From Sycobia sp. Sy_11 (taxonomy: Eukaryota > Arthropoda > Insecta > Hymenoptera > Epichrysomallidae), in contig JACCIC010000029.1 in the NCBI GenBank assembly GCA_018907035.1, positions 3,164,501-3,228,500 of the forward strand: 64,000 bases of DNA, given 5' to 3'. Under the pieces are notes generated by a model, which was given only the letters and a program-made list of their open reading frames with translations, did not search any database and was not told where the DNA came from. The position numbers and the translations under genes were made by a program. Each line of letters starts with the position of its first letter. Position 1 is the stretch's first letter. Shown here piece by piece: positions 25,585 to 37,020 of this stretch.

Positions 25585-27169
25585 CCGAGAAGTAAATGAA
25601 GCGTAAAAAATGTATTTTGGTATAGATACAAACAGGCGGAGACAGCACGGATACGCACATTGCACGATCATCTCTTTAACATCGTGATAAACTGACGCTG
25701 TTACGCTAACACTAATTGAAGGACCATTCATAATAATGCATAATAATTTATATTATACACGATGATTATTATTTGACGCTCAATACACATCGATTCAAAT
25801 AATGTGCACAAATGTAGCTATATGTGTATATATACGAAGAACAATCCGACCTGGTGGAACAATGGCTATATTATATAATGGTGACTCCGACGTATGAAGA
25901 ATAACAACGAGCGGTGCGCGGTTTATGTCGCACGAGACCGATGAAAATTCCAATGATTAGCGAAAATCATAATTATTGAACGTGTATTTACGTACCATAT
26001 GAAATTCAATGATATTTTAACAAGCGACTGACTATATTGACGAGGACCTTTAAAGTCCAATCAATGAATGTTTCATTAATTATTCGCGAACGCTGTGAAT
26101 TTATTATGTTCAATTACTATATTATATCATATTTAATAATATCGTTTGTCGGATAAACGTTTCAAAATTGAATAAAACAGTTATATTATAGTGGGGAAAA
26201 ATGTTTTGCCGTTGTATGTCACTATAATGAAAATTATAGGCTCTATCACTTACTGGCTGGATTGATTATTATTAACAAACTGCAGAAACCACAGATTAAG
26301 AATAATTTAAGTATACAATCCAATTGGTACATAATTCACGATTCTAAGAATCTAAATCTATTGGAGACTCTGTGACATAGCTCTGGCTATCTGCAAAATG
26401 ATTTCTGTACATTTTTAGGGATTGACACTCTTTTACTTCCAAATAAGTACTTTATTCCACTTAACTAACGTATGTGGTGAGATTAAACAAGTTTCTAATA
26501 AAATAATTTTGGTACGTGGTTAAGAGAGAAATAATAACTTTCGAAAGCAAACAGTTCGAATTAACATATTTCCATAGATGCTTGATTCCAATTTTCCTTG
26601 TAAATTATAAACTCTATTTACGACTATTCATGTACGCGTATATGTGGTAATAAATTGTCTTTAAAATAAAAAGAAGTCAGTGTGAAACATTTGGATTAAC
26701 GATTGACGTGATTTTTTAAACTGCTTAGAATACATCTACAACTTTTGTATTTGATGGAAGCATAATTGTAACCAATGTTCTACTTAATCCAGACGGTATT
26801 CCATTTTAATGAATGTATATAAATCGCTTTTTCGTACTTGACTGAACGGCTGCATTAGCCATTTCATTATATCTAAGTGCTCCATCCTCGATTATCGTTA
26901 GCACATAAATCTACTCGGATTGAAAACCAAAAATCTCGCCCCATAGTCTGGAAATCATCAAGACCGTAAATGAAACAAACAACAACCAAGCCTGCAACAA
27001 ACTCCCCTTGCCATTCTTACCATCCCAATATACATAAACCTAAAACTCTCATTACCATCCACGCTCATCCCATCCCGACCTTGTCTCCGTGTCTCTCCGT
27101 TCCTCTTTCTCTGGCAGTCAATTCTCTTTAATCGGACCAGTGCCCCGTTCCTCCTCCGCTCTCTGCTTC
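25581..27169. other. AT-rich DNA, no gene seen
   Basis: No frame over 75 codons, no array; the longest quiet stretch of the first half. Confidence 0.6.
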
Positions 27170-27530
27170 TTCTGCGTGCCATTCCGACCTATCCGCCGAG
27201 ACATAAAGCGAACCGGACCGAGTATAGAATATATATACGACCGTATAGCCAGCGCCTCGCGCCCGCCCGACGCGCGCGGCTAAATTGCGCTAAACGACCC
27301 AGTGTGTTTATCGCGCGCCGCTAATATTAAGCGGGGAGAGAGAGATCGAGCGAGATCGGGGGGTGTGCGGCGAGGTACCCGCGTACGGTGCCGAGGCATG
27401 CGGTTAGCTCCCGACGCCGCGCCGCCTCCACGTACACTTTCTCCTCTCGCGCGACCTCCCGCGCGCAATAATAATCGTATACACCGGTCCGATTATCGCG
27501 GCGATCGGCCGTAACCTACGACTATGCATA
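27170..27530. other. CpG-rich island
   Basis: Dense CG steps (GCCTCGCGCCCGCCCGACGC near 27252). Plus- and minus-strand frames overlap fully; no gene called. Confidence 0.65.
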
Positions 27531-27651
27531 TACAACACGCGACGCTCGGTAAACCAAGTGTTTTAGATCTCTCGCGGTGGGGTTCACGACAACCCTTGGA
27601 CGCCCGTCTCGAGCAGCTTTTCTTGCCGTGCTACAGTTTGCAGCCGATGTC

Positions 27652-27690
27652 GATGATGATGATGATGATGATGCTGCTGCTGCTGCTGCT
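27652..27690. repeat. (GAT)7(GCT)6 compound triplet repeat
   Basis: Two trinucleotide arrays joined in phase. One plus frame reads poly-Asp then poly-Ala inside a 63-codon ORF (27577-27768); another reads poly-Met/poly-Leu. Coding status unknown. Confidence 0.95.
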
Positions 27691-27848
27691 GACTACGATT
27701 CCTGTACTGAGATTGTGAATGTCATCGGGGACTGGGATATACGAGAGAAGAGGGAGGCGAGCCTATAGGAGGAGGGGGCTGGGATAGTTCAGCTGCTCTT
27801 ATTATACAGAGGATGGAGAGAAACACAGAGGGAGGCAGTAGCAGCAGA

Positions 27849-27872
27849 GTGAGAGAGAGAGAGAGAGAGAAA
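27849..27872. repeat. (GA)n microsatellite
   Basis: 24 bp. Confidence 0.94.
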
Positions 27873-27979
27873 GCTGTTTCAGGGGTATAATATCCGATAT
27901 CGGCTGGAGGGTGGGGAAGAAAGGTGGCGACGCGGGGAGCAGCTTCCTGGGGATGACTCCTCATTTTTATGGGATGCTG

Positions 27980-28015
27980 GTGTGTGTGTGCGCGCGCGCG
28001 CGCGCGTGCGTGTGT
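27980..28015. repeat. (TG)n-(CG)n tract
   Basis: TG run then 16 bp of CG, strongly alternating purine-pyrimidine. Confidence 0.93.
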
Positions 28016-29209
28016 TTCCTCGACCAACTGCCCCCTTGCGTTTTTTGACGTAATGCCGAGAGTTAGAACTATATATATATTGGCAAAGCTTTATGTTACG
28101 TTATACCCGATCGATGGATCATAATGAAAGTTTGAGAGCCTTTTTATTTCTTTTTTTTTTTATTTCATTTTTTCTTTCATTTTTTTTTTGGGCGAGGAGA
28201 ATTATGAAATTGTATCGTGACGTGGCTGGATCGTAATAGGTCGAATTGGAGTACCCATGCGCGATGAGAGAAAAATTGTCTGGATGGGCATTTCCTGTAT
28301 ATATATATATATACGATGTTAATAAGCTGCGTAGATCTGAAGTGCCCCTCCTTGGACTGCTGGTAGACGCACACGCGTACTGGAACGAAACATATACCTT
28401 TGTTCAAAAATAACGCTAATTCACTACGACATAATATGTACATGGTTCGGCGATTACATGAAAAACCATATGTTTTCCCGTTGGTTGCTACCGACGAGCG
28501 TTTCCGATACACAAGTATCGACAAATGCACAAATACTGTAAATATAATTTCGAAATCGATTCTGTGAAAATTGCTTTTTTTATTATTACGGTTAATTTAC
28601 TTTGCTTCTTAACTAATTTCTAAAAAATTACGGATCCGAATAGATTTATTAAAGATGGCTTTTTACTTAAAACCCGAAGTTCAATTCAGCTAGAAAGTTT
28701 TTCATAAATTTTTTAATACTCGTATCGATAATCGTGTTCGAACAACGATCGGTAATGAATAAAGTGTACGCTTGTTATCGATACGTGTTTTTCTTCCAAG
28801 TCCATTAAACTTGGAATATTTCTGAAACTTATACGTACCGATACGGGCACAGATATGAAAATTGGAGTTGTTTACTTCCCGTGCGGAAATGGGATTCAAA
28901 TACGCACACACCGCACCCTCCTCCCGCCGTCCGGCCAAAAGACACCGTTTCACCTCGGGCAAAATGAAAGTCTCCGGCAACGGCTGTTATACGAGCCCAT
29001 CCTATACACATTGAATTTTTCCTCCTCCCGAATTTCATCCAAAACCAAACTCTGTACTTTCCATTTAATCCCGCGGGACAAAATAACATACTCTTTACCC
29101 TTCGCGGGCGTCAACCTCAGCAGCGGCTCTAAAATTTCTCGTACAAGTAGCACGCTAGTATATGATAAACCTAGGCGTGTGCGTGTAAGTGTGTATATCG
29201 TCTACGCCT
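28016..29209. other. Mixed DNA, no confirmed gene
   Basis: A 149-codon plus-strand frame (28855-29304) and a 117-codon minus-strand frame (28530-28177) are not simple repeats, but neither matches a family I know; two more minus-strand frames overlap the first. Confidence 0.4.
28140..28190. repeat. T-rich tract
   Basis: T runs of 6-11 broken by A and C. Confidence 0.85.
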
Positions 29210-29359
29210 GCAGGCAGACCACGCGCTCTTTTGGCGATCAAAGGATCTACCCGCTCCGGTGCAGGCTAGCGTCCAGGGCGCGGCGGTTGAGCCCGCCACG
29301 CTGAAATTCCCTTTGTGCGAGAGCGCGGGCGAGTTACCTGGGGGACACTCGCCAGTGTC

Positions 29360-29404
<45 letters not shown>

Positions 29405-29900
29405 GCACACGTGCGCACCATAAACCTCCGAGCTACTGTCCCGAACCCACTCTATACAGTTCGCTCGGAATTTTGCGCGCGTGTGGTAGAGCAAACCGCG
29501 CCCGAGGCCCATTCTACGCACACAATGATTCGTTTACATATGCGTGCGACAATAATGTATAAGATGCGCGGCACACCCCTCCCACCGTGGCGCCAAATTT
29601 GTAGAACGACATGGGGAGGGGACTGCGGGAGGAGGGACAATGATATATCCATTCCCGGCGTGGATTCCGCGCTCTCGGGGGGGGGGGGCAGGGGCGCGGA
29701 TTCTTCTTTCGAGGTGCGTCGGCCGGCGCGAGCTGTATGCGTAGATATTTCGCGATGGGCGAGAGAGAAAGAGAGCGGGCGGTCGCAGCAAGTGAGACCG
29801 TACAGAAGGAAAGAGGAGAGAAGTGAAAGAGATATGGGTGGTAGGAGGGGCGGGGAGGGAGGAGTGGCGCTTTGACGATGGGGAATAATGACACACATCA
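29210..29900. other. GC-rich and G-tract-rich segment
   Basis: Includes an 11-G run near 29680, a (CT)n array and purine-rich DNA at 29760-29870. Frames up to 231 codons on the minus strand (30147-29452) consist of Ser/Pro/Leu runs caused by the purine/pyrimidine strand bias. Confidence 0.6.
29363..29401. repeat. (TC)n microsatellite
   Basis: 39 bp. Confidence 0.97.
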
Positions 29901-29948
29901 GGCAGCGAGGAAGAGGAATGAAAAGAAGAAGAAAAAAAGAAGTTATAC

Positions 29949-29990
29949 ACTTATACACACACATACACACAAAGACACGCACACACACAT
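29949..29990. repeat. Imperfect (CA)n microsatellite
   Basis: CA runs with ATA, AAG and GC interruptions. Confidence 0.85.
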
Positions 29991-30133
29991 TTGTATATAT
30001 ACTCACTTTGTGTGCTGTCGATCGCCCGAAAGAAGATGAATCGACGCCTTGGGGGGGGGGGGAAGGGTGGATAGAGATATAGGGAGAAAGAAACCGAGTC
30101 CTTTCTGCAACAGGAAATAAGCGTTTTTCGTTC

Positions 30134-30171
30134 AGAAGAAGCAGCAAGAGAAGAAGAAGAAGAAGAAGAAA
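30134..30171. repeat. (AGA)n purine triplet repeat
   Basis: Pure from 30150, with GCAGCA interruption before. Confidence 0.93.
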
Positions 30172-30214
30172 CTCGCGTATGCGCTACCGCTCCAGAGAGT
30201 GGCGGTAAAGATGG

Positions 30215-30247
<33 letters not shown>

Positions 30248-30248
30248 C
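30215..30248. repeat. (GT)n-(AT)n compound microsatellite
   Basis: GT to 30223 then AT. Confidence 0.96.
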
Positions 30249-30277
30249 ACGGGATACGTCTTTCAAATTGCTGACCC

Positions 30278-30283
<6 letters not shown>

Positions 30284-30336
<53 letters not shown>
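30284..30336. repeat. (AT)n microsatellite
   Basis: 53 bp, 35 bp after the previous array. Confidence 0.98.
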
Positions 30337-30338
<2 letters not shown>

Positions 30339-31141
30339 CATACACGCGCTTTATTGTTCGTGCGATTATTGCGTTAGCAGAGTAAAGAAGAATGAGGGAC
30401 GATTATTACTTTTTAGCAGCAATTTTAAAAAGGAATTTTTAGGTGCGAAAGTTAATTCTAAAACTGAATGTTCTTCTTAAGAACGTCGAATGTAAAGAAT
30501 CATAACTGCCTGTTCTTTTTTTCGAGGTTATTTTAGTTTTTGTTCTATTTTTTAAAAATAACAGTAAATATAATATTATTTATTCGTTTATCCACCGATA
30601 AATCAATGCACGTTTAATGAAGAAAATTAAATATTACAATCAATTATGATATCATTTTCATACTTGTATAATTATTGATTATACAAATTATTCAAAGCAA
30701 TTAAACTAAAGTCAAGTCAATTAAACTCAAATAAAACTAATGCTCTAGAGCACGAATTATTATAATATTTATTGTCCCCAAAAACAAAGAACGAAACTAA
30801 AATTCACAGTCGAAATGCATTGTTTCGAAACTAACCACGATTTATACGTACGTAATACAAGTTCTCGAATTTTTTTTCCTCGGAAATCGCGGCAAGCATT
30901 TTACCGGATCGAGCGGTTGCCCAACGCGGAGAAAACTTCTACGCGTCACGTCGCTTTTAAGGGTGTCGCCAATCTGTCGCGACTGCCCACATGCATGCGT
31001 AGATAATTTATCCATGGATTGTACGAATTTCGAAGTGTGCACGGACGAGGAAGAAAGTGAAGTGGATATATATAGATAGATGTTTTATTTGCATCTTTGT
31101 ACGTACAAAAGGCGAATACAATACAACTAAAATATGTCTTT
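30337..31141. other. AT-rich DNA, no gene seen
   Basis: Short overlapping frames only (63-66 codons near 30815-31042). Confidence 0.55.
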
Positions 31142-31252
31142 TATCAAGTAAATTATTTCTTAAATTAAGGAAGTAGTTACTTGATGCAAAAAGAGTCTAC
31201 TTAAATCAAACCAGGTCGTCTTAATTCTAGTGATTAAGATAATGATTTACTT
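31142..31252 (-). mobile_element. MITE core fragment (copy 2, inverted)
   Basis: The reverse complement aligns with 16954-17100: AAGTAAATCATT, CACTAGA, TGGTTTGATT, TTGCATYAAGTAA, ACTTCCTT and AATTTACTTGATA appear in the same order. It is about 36 bp shorter, through deletions within the internal near-repeats. The outer TIRs seen in copy 1 are not recognizable. Confidence 0.65.
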
Positions 31253-31285
31253 CATTTCTTTGCTATGAAGTAGCAAAGAAATGAA
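31251..31285. repeat. Perfect 15-bp hairpin
   Basis: TTCATTTCTTTGCTA at 31251-31265 is followed by the 5-nt loop TGAAG and its exact reverse complement at 31271-31285. It abuts the MITE fragment and may be a fold-back duplication at its end. Confidence 0.85.
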
Positions 31286-31548
31286 ATATGAGTGTGCGCT
31301 CGCGCGCGCGCGTGCGTATATATATATAATAATTTATTAAATAAAAGCAGTGATAGTAATAGTATGAAAATGTAACATTTTTGGTGCAAAAAATTAAGAG
31401 ATATTTCAAAAATTTATAAAAGGCGCCATAATACTTCCAAGGCCATTAGTAAAAGACGAATGTGTTAACTTTCGAGGTGTGATTTTTAGTATTTCACAGT
31501 GTTTGGAAGCGATTTCTTGCTTGTATATTCAAAAAAGAGCGAGAGAGA

Positions 31549-31600
31549 CAGAGAGTCAGGCAGACAGAGAGAGCAAGAGAGAGAGAGAGAGAGAGAGAAG
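31549..31600. repeat. Imperfect (GA)n
   Basis: Pure core 31575-31599. Confidence 0.92.
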
Positions 31601-32007
31601 GGCAACGAAGTGCGGGAATCAAAAATGAAACGAAAACGCACTCGTGAGAGAGATGTTGGAAAAGGAACAAAAAAAAAAGTAGAGTTGAAAGAGAGGCACG
31701 GACTCGAAGACGTATTATATATACATAATCGCCGCATTGGTCGGTGGGTAAATTACCGGACCTCAGACCGGAAAGCAATTTTCTCCCCTGGCGTACCATT
31801 TATTGTTTTTTTTTTCTTCTTCTTCTTCTTCGTTTTTTCAACCCCGACAGTTCTCCTTCTTTTCACCGGCCGCGGTCGCCACGCCGTCGTATCTACGGCC
31901 ATATTTTTGGTTTTGAGAGAGAGAGAGGGTGAGGGCGGTGAGGTATTATTATAATAATAATGCGCACGCGCGCACGTGCGCTCGATCATCCCCTTTGTTA
32001 TTATTAT

Positions 32008-32012
<5 letters not shown>

Positions 32013-32062
<50 letters not shown>
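32013..32062. repeat. (TA)n microsatellite
   Basis: 50 bp. Confidence 0.98.
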
Positions 32063-32065
<3 letters not shown>

Positions 32066-32314
32066 GCTTGTTGGGTGCATGAGGAGGCGGGGGGCGGCCA
32101 GCGAGATTTATTTATTAATACCGTTCTACATTATTAAATGCAAGATTAGCGGAAATTTTCAAATTTAATCGAAAGCGCGCGCTTCATGCGGTTACATCGT
32201 GGCGGTTTCGCGGATGGCGCACAATGCGCTTAAAGCTCTCCCTTGATTGTACACACTGGAAATTTGCGAAGGCATTTTGAGAGCTTAAGTTCGTCGTTAT
32301 AAATGAAAACTGCT

Positions 32315-32320
<6 letters not shown>

Positions 32321-32368
<48 letters not shown>
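32321..32368. repeat. (TA)24 microsatellite
   Basis: 48 bp, preceded by TGTGTG. Confidence 0.98.
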
Positions 32369-32371
<3 letters not shown>

Positions 32372-32567
32372 GCATATCGTACTCAAATACAGCCATTCTT
32401 TACAATGAACAAAATCTTAATTATTGCGATTCGGAATTAAAATTTCATTTTGAATCTGTGTATCATATGCTGGTATATCACTGCGAGCATAAACACGGAG
32501 ACTATATAATTTCAATGATTTATTATGTACGTAACAGACAATTCTGTACAATTCTAAGAGAATGGTG

Positions 32568-32569
<2 letters not shown>

Positions 32570-32624
<55 letters not shown>
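32570..32624. repeat. (AT)n microsatellite
   Basis: 55 bp. Confidence 0.98.
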
Positions 32625-32627
<3 letters not shown>

Positions 32628-34399
32628 AATTTTAAAAGATATTTCAGACTGTCTATTAGGAATGTATCATATAAATTAATATCACTTGGGACATGCATGA
32701 AATTATTATGATATTGTAATAATTCGCAAGATATATATAATGATTTACAAGATTTGTAACGATTTTTAAGCTGACCGGTAGAAATTAGTGTGGCCAATTA
32801 GGAAAATATGTAAGCAATTAATTTCGAATTAATACAATACTGAGTAATTTTTTTGGCTGCTTTTACTTAAGCCGTTTCTCATCTTCATATGGATGTTTAC
32901 AAACTCTTGTTCAATTTGTTTCGTAAATGCATTAAAAAATTATATAAGTTTATAAAAATTACTTTACTTTCTACAATTTATTATAAATGTGCAATAACTG
33001 CATCGTACGTATTTTCGCTTCCTATGAAATTTTTGGTATAACGAAAAGATTGATCGATTTTAAGGATGAGTTTTTACGATGCGTGTAAATTTCGAATGTG
33101 GGATAAAAAGGCATCTTTAAAAAGAAGAGCCTTTAAAATTCTGATAGGTGTGTGGCTTAGTTGTGAAACAGATTAAATCCATAAAAAAAAATCTACCGAT
33201 GAGCAATAAAATTAGAGTAAGATTAATTTTTATATATAAAACAAAAATCTCTTTTAATATCAACAGTATAAATCAATCAAGCAGGACGTTGTACAATGAA
33301 AAAAAAAACAAATATTAAAATTGATTTTACACGCATGTACTGTTTACACGGGTATTTTCATTTTATACATATTATATTTAAAATATTCGCTGCTGATCAT
33401 TCGCCCGTATAAATCGCATACTTACACATACATGCATATTTACAAATGTACGCAATTCGTCATTTGGAGCGGCCATGTTCTTTCACCGAATCGGAACACC
33501 ACAAATGAAAATCTTTGAAATCCCTTTCACTTCCGCTCGAGGGTTAAATAAAGATCCTAAAACCGGATCTCCGAAGGCGGCCGCGACCACCCGCGCGTCT
33601 CGAGATGCAACTGTCGATCGCTCGTCGAGCTTTCGAAGAAAAAAAAAATAACCATAAATCACAGCCTCTGCCACGATCCATCGCGTATTATTCAGCGTGT
33701 GCATGGCGTTTTTGGAAATACAGCGTTGAACTATTAATGGCAGGCTGTAAATAGATGGGTTTCAAATCTTTCGTTTTTTGTTTCTCAAGACGATTGTGAA
33801 GCAAAAGGCTAGCTTCCGAGGGCGAAAGCTATCAATCTCAACTTTGCACAGTAAAAGCATATAGAAAAAGATCGATCTGTATACTAATCTTGCATTGTTT
33901 TAATAATCGTATAAAGGTATTTGTTGACTGACAGTGAGAAAAATAAAATTCTTAAATTGCAAAGGATGAATTTTAATTTTTGAATTTACGTTTACATAAG
34001 TCTGATGTTTGCCGATCATTCTAATGCAACGTTAAAGTGCCGAGCGCAATTACGACAAGTTGACAAAAATCAGGCCGTTTAATGTTGATGCTGCGAGTAA
34101 AAGAGTATCTTTGCGTACAATGATAATCGATATATTTACGATTATTGTAAAACGATCTTCTAAAAATTTCGCTGCGCCGCAACGTCGTCGATTTCGGATC
34201 TGTGCTGTTGCGCTCGAAAAGCGACGCGAACTTCGGGCTTATCTTGTTTTTCGAACAGCGCGAAACAGAAAATTAATCCGCGATCCTAGGCGAAGGCGAA
34301 TCAATTACAATTTTTTTCTTCACATCCCATATCATCGTTAAATATAATTATAATGTTAATCCATTAGTTAATGAACGCGTACAATGCAGCTGTTTTCTA
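32625..34399. other. AT-rich DNA, no confirmed gene
   Basis: A 93-codon Arg-rich frame (34060-34341, plus) is unrecognized. CAGTGAGAAAAATAAAATTC at 33931 may be a stray end of the 16.9-kb MITE type. Confidence 0.5.
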
Positions 34400-35230
34400 G
34401 ATTTGCGATTATGGCAATATTGCAAAGGCGGGACACGCCTTGCCCGGATAATCCACGATCTCATCGCTTATCATTCACGATGCCCCGTCGGAAAATCGGT
34501 CCAAACGCGCTCTCTATACGTAGTTTATAAGCGGTCGACTTTTCCCGAGACCCCGGTGTATTATTACGCTCGTAAACCGGACCAGACTCCCGACACTTCC
34601 GCATCTAGCCGGCGTAGTATGCATACGGGCGGGCGCGGCGGGCACCGGCGACGCCAGGCCTCAAAGATTATTATTCCTCCCCTCCCCCTCCCCCCGTCTA
34701 TTTCTCGAACGAGCACGGGCCAGCACGGCATCGACGAAGCGCATCAAAGTCCAGCTTGCGCCACGGGAGCTCGCTCCTCTCCTCTCCTCTCCTCTCCGCG
34801 CCTCTCTGTCTCTCTACCCCCTCTCTTGCGCTCTTTGCCCCGCCAGAATTTAACGAGCCTCGCTAACGCCGCATCAGCGCGCGCGTCGCGGTCCTGCACG
34901 CCTCGCGGGTCCGTCAAAATTTGTCGAGTAACGACCCTTGCCCGGCCTGCCCACCGCACCCCTGCCAACCGTCCGGCCACCGCCGGCGGATACATTTCAA
35001 ATTTGAACCTCCGCGTCCCCTGGCGCACACCATCCCTTTATAATATTAGTAGGTTTAGAGCTTGGGTGTGGGGAAGGGGCGGGGGGGGGAGGGCGTGAGT
35101 CGTGACGGGTCCGTAATACGCCTAATCGATTCGTCCCCGCGGCGCGCGCGTTCGGACCGCGACCGATCGACCCCCCTCCCTCTCCCCACCCATCCCAAAC
35201 GACCTTGTCATGGGAGCTACTTCGCCCCGT
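34400..35230. other. Largest CpG-rich island of the window
   Basis: About 800 bp of GC-rich, CpG-rich DNA. The plus strand is open for 231 codons (34403-35098), but the product is Ser/Arg/Pro-rich without any domain, the minus strand is also open over 34744-35028, and such DNA has few stop codons by composition. Contains CTCCT repeats at 34775-34800. A promoter island of a neighbouring gene is possible. Confidence 0.6.
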
Positions 35231-35246
35231 GCAAGTAATGTATAGC

Positions 35247-35249
<3 letters not shown>

Positions 35250-35297
<48 letters not shown>
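35250..35297. repeat. (TA)24 microsatellite
   Basis: 48 bp. Confidence 0.98.
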
Positions 35298-35303
<6 letters not shown>

Positions 35304-35442
35304 CATCACATAATAGCATTGGAGCAGGGAGAAATGCTCTCTCTGTCTCACTGAATCGGCGCGAGCGCCGCCAGATCGTCACGCACGGGCGGGCGACCAA
35401 CGAGCCTTATGCCGATGATGTGCCTTCGCCTCGCGGTGAGCT

Positions 35443-35444
<2 letters not shown>

Positions 35445-35478
<34 letters not shown>
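35445..35478. repeat. (AG)n microsatellite
   Basis: 34 bp. Confidence 0.97.
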
Positions 35479-35487
<9 letters not shown>

Positions 35488-35616
35488 GGTGGCGCGGCGT
35501 GTTTTATGGCCCACTAAGTGGGTGGCTCGAGGCGGTCGGGTGAGTGCGCGGTTGGCAATTGATTTCTTATACGAAAACTATACCTATGTATGCAAGATTA
35601 CATATGTTTGTTGTAA

Positions 35617-35619
<3 letters not shown>

Positions 35620-35700
<81 letters not shown>
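35620..35700. repeat. (TA)n-(GA)n compound microsatellite
   Basis: 46 bp TA switches at 35665/35666 without a spacer into 35 bp GA. Confidence 0.98.
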
Positions 35701-35701
<1 letters not shown>

Positions 35702-35819
35702 ACGACGTGCATGAGTTCGCTTATTTTGGAAACATGGAAGTCACTTCAGCGACGTTCCGCAGGGAATGTTTCGACGGCCATCGAGCTTTTCTTTCCCCGT
35801 AGTTCTGTATTATAAACGC

Positions 35820-36250
35820 TTAGCGATCTGTCGCGCGATTTTTTCTTCTTCAAAATGATCGATCGCCCCTCGGGGGCCTGCATTATAATCGGGGCTGTTC
35901 GCGCGATGGCCTGCTAAAATTGCTTTCTTTCTCCCTCGACCCGCCCGCCGCCGTCGGAGAGGTCAGATGCTGTCGCTTTCTTCTTCCTCTCCTTATTCAT
36001 CCTCTTGGTCTTCTTCTTCTTCTTTATCCGCTCCTCCACGCGCGCGATTCAATTTTAATTTTTAAAAAGCGCCCTCCCGAGATGCATAAACACGGCACGC
36101 GGATCTCGCTTTTAAAATTAATAAGTTCTTTGTATTTATGGGGCGAGGCGGCCGGTATAAATCCCGAGTCGCGGGGAAGAGTGAAAAAAAAAGAAGGACC
36201 GCCGCTGCTGCTACTGATGAGGCAGGTCGTTGCGAATTCGGTCCTCATAT
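35820..36250. other. Mixed GC segment
   Basis: Carries a 110-codon plus-strand frame (35920-36252), Leu-rich at first, partly from CTT repeats at 35980-36025. No recognizable domain. Confidence 0.35.
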
Positions 36251-36419
36251 AGAGAATATTTTATCGGTGTAGGGTATACGTACAGCTATATTGAATTCAC
36301 GAATACGTGCGATCGGAATGATTTTCTCGATGATTTCCGTATTTTCCAGGTTATATGAAAATTATTCCAAATTGATTTTTTCAGTTACTTAACAGGTATT
36401 AGGTTAATTTCTCGTATGT

Positions 36420-37020
36420 AATTTTCAACGATTTCACATGATAAATAATATCAGGATTGCGTACGTGATTTACGTAATATTTCAAAGTAGGTCCATATCC
36501 CTTCGAGAATTTCTTTTCCTCGTATCATGTTAAATGATTTCAAGTGATTTCACATTTATAACAATTTATAATAATTTCGTATGATTTAATACGTTAAAAA
36601 AAATGATTTTAATTAAAATTGATTTCAAGTACGATTTTAAATGATTTCACGCGGCGGAATAATTTCAGCATTTCGTTTGATGTCACATGACTTCAAACGG
36701 TTTCAAGTATTTTAATTTTTCGGATAAATTCAAATAATTTCAAGTGATATAATAATAAGTATTATATAGTTTCAGGTACGATTTCAAGTGATTTGATATG
36801 TCAAAATAACCTCCTAATTTCGTTTGATTCAGATGAATTTTCGAATTTTATGACTTTTTCGTATAAATTCAAATGATTTCTAAATACTTCATATGATATA
36901 ATAGCTTCAGGGTTTTATATGGTTTCACACAATGTCAAATTTATTTCGAACTTTTTCAAGAATTTAAATTCTTCTGCATTATCTTCAGTGTCTTCTAAAT
37001 GACTGCAAAAGTTTTCATGA
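36420..37020 (+). repeat. Degenerate 10-bp-period array (GATTTCAAGT-type)
   Basis: About 600 bp in which GATTTCAAGT, GATTTCACAT, AATTCAAATG and TTTCAGGTAC recur every 10 bp or near multiples, for example at 36535-36555, 36621-36652, 36728-36748, 36779-36798 and 36865-36880. Units have drifted heavily. The same unit in reverse complement forms the array at 45680-46120. Confidence 0.6.

Noticed and set aside
27214..27226. 13-mer CGGACCGAGTATA shared with 38919-38931
   Set aside because: Dozens of random 13-mer pairs are expected in 64 kb; surrounding sequence does not align.
29452..30147. 231-codon minus-strand ORF
   Set aside because: Composed of Ser/Pro/Leu and Cys/Val runs caused by purine-rich plus-strand DNA and CA repeats, with no domain and no codon pattern.
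34403..35098. 231-codon plus-strand ORF
   Set aside because: Lies in the largest CpG-rich island, where stop codons are rare; Ser/Arg/Pro-rich, overlapped by an open minus-strand frame. Kept only as an island with a note.
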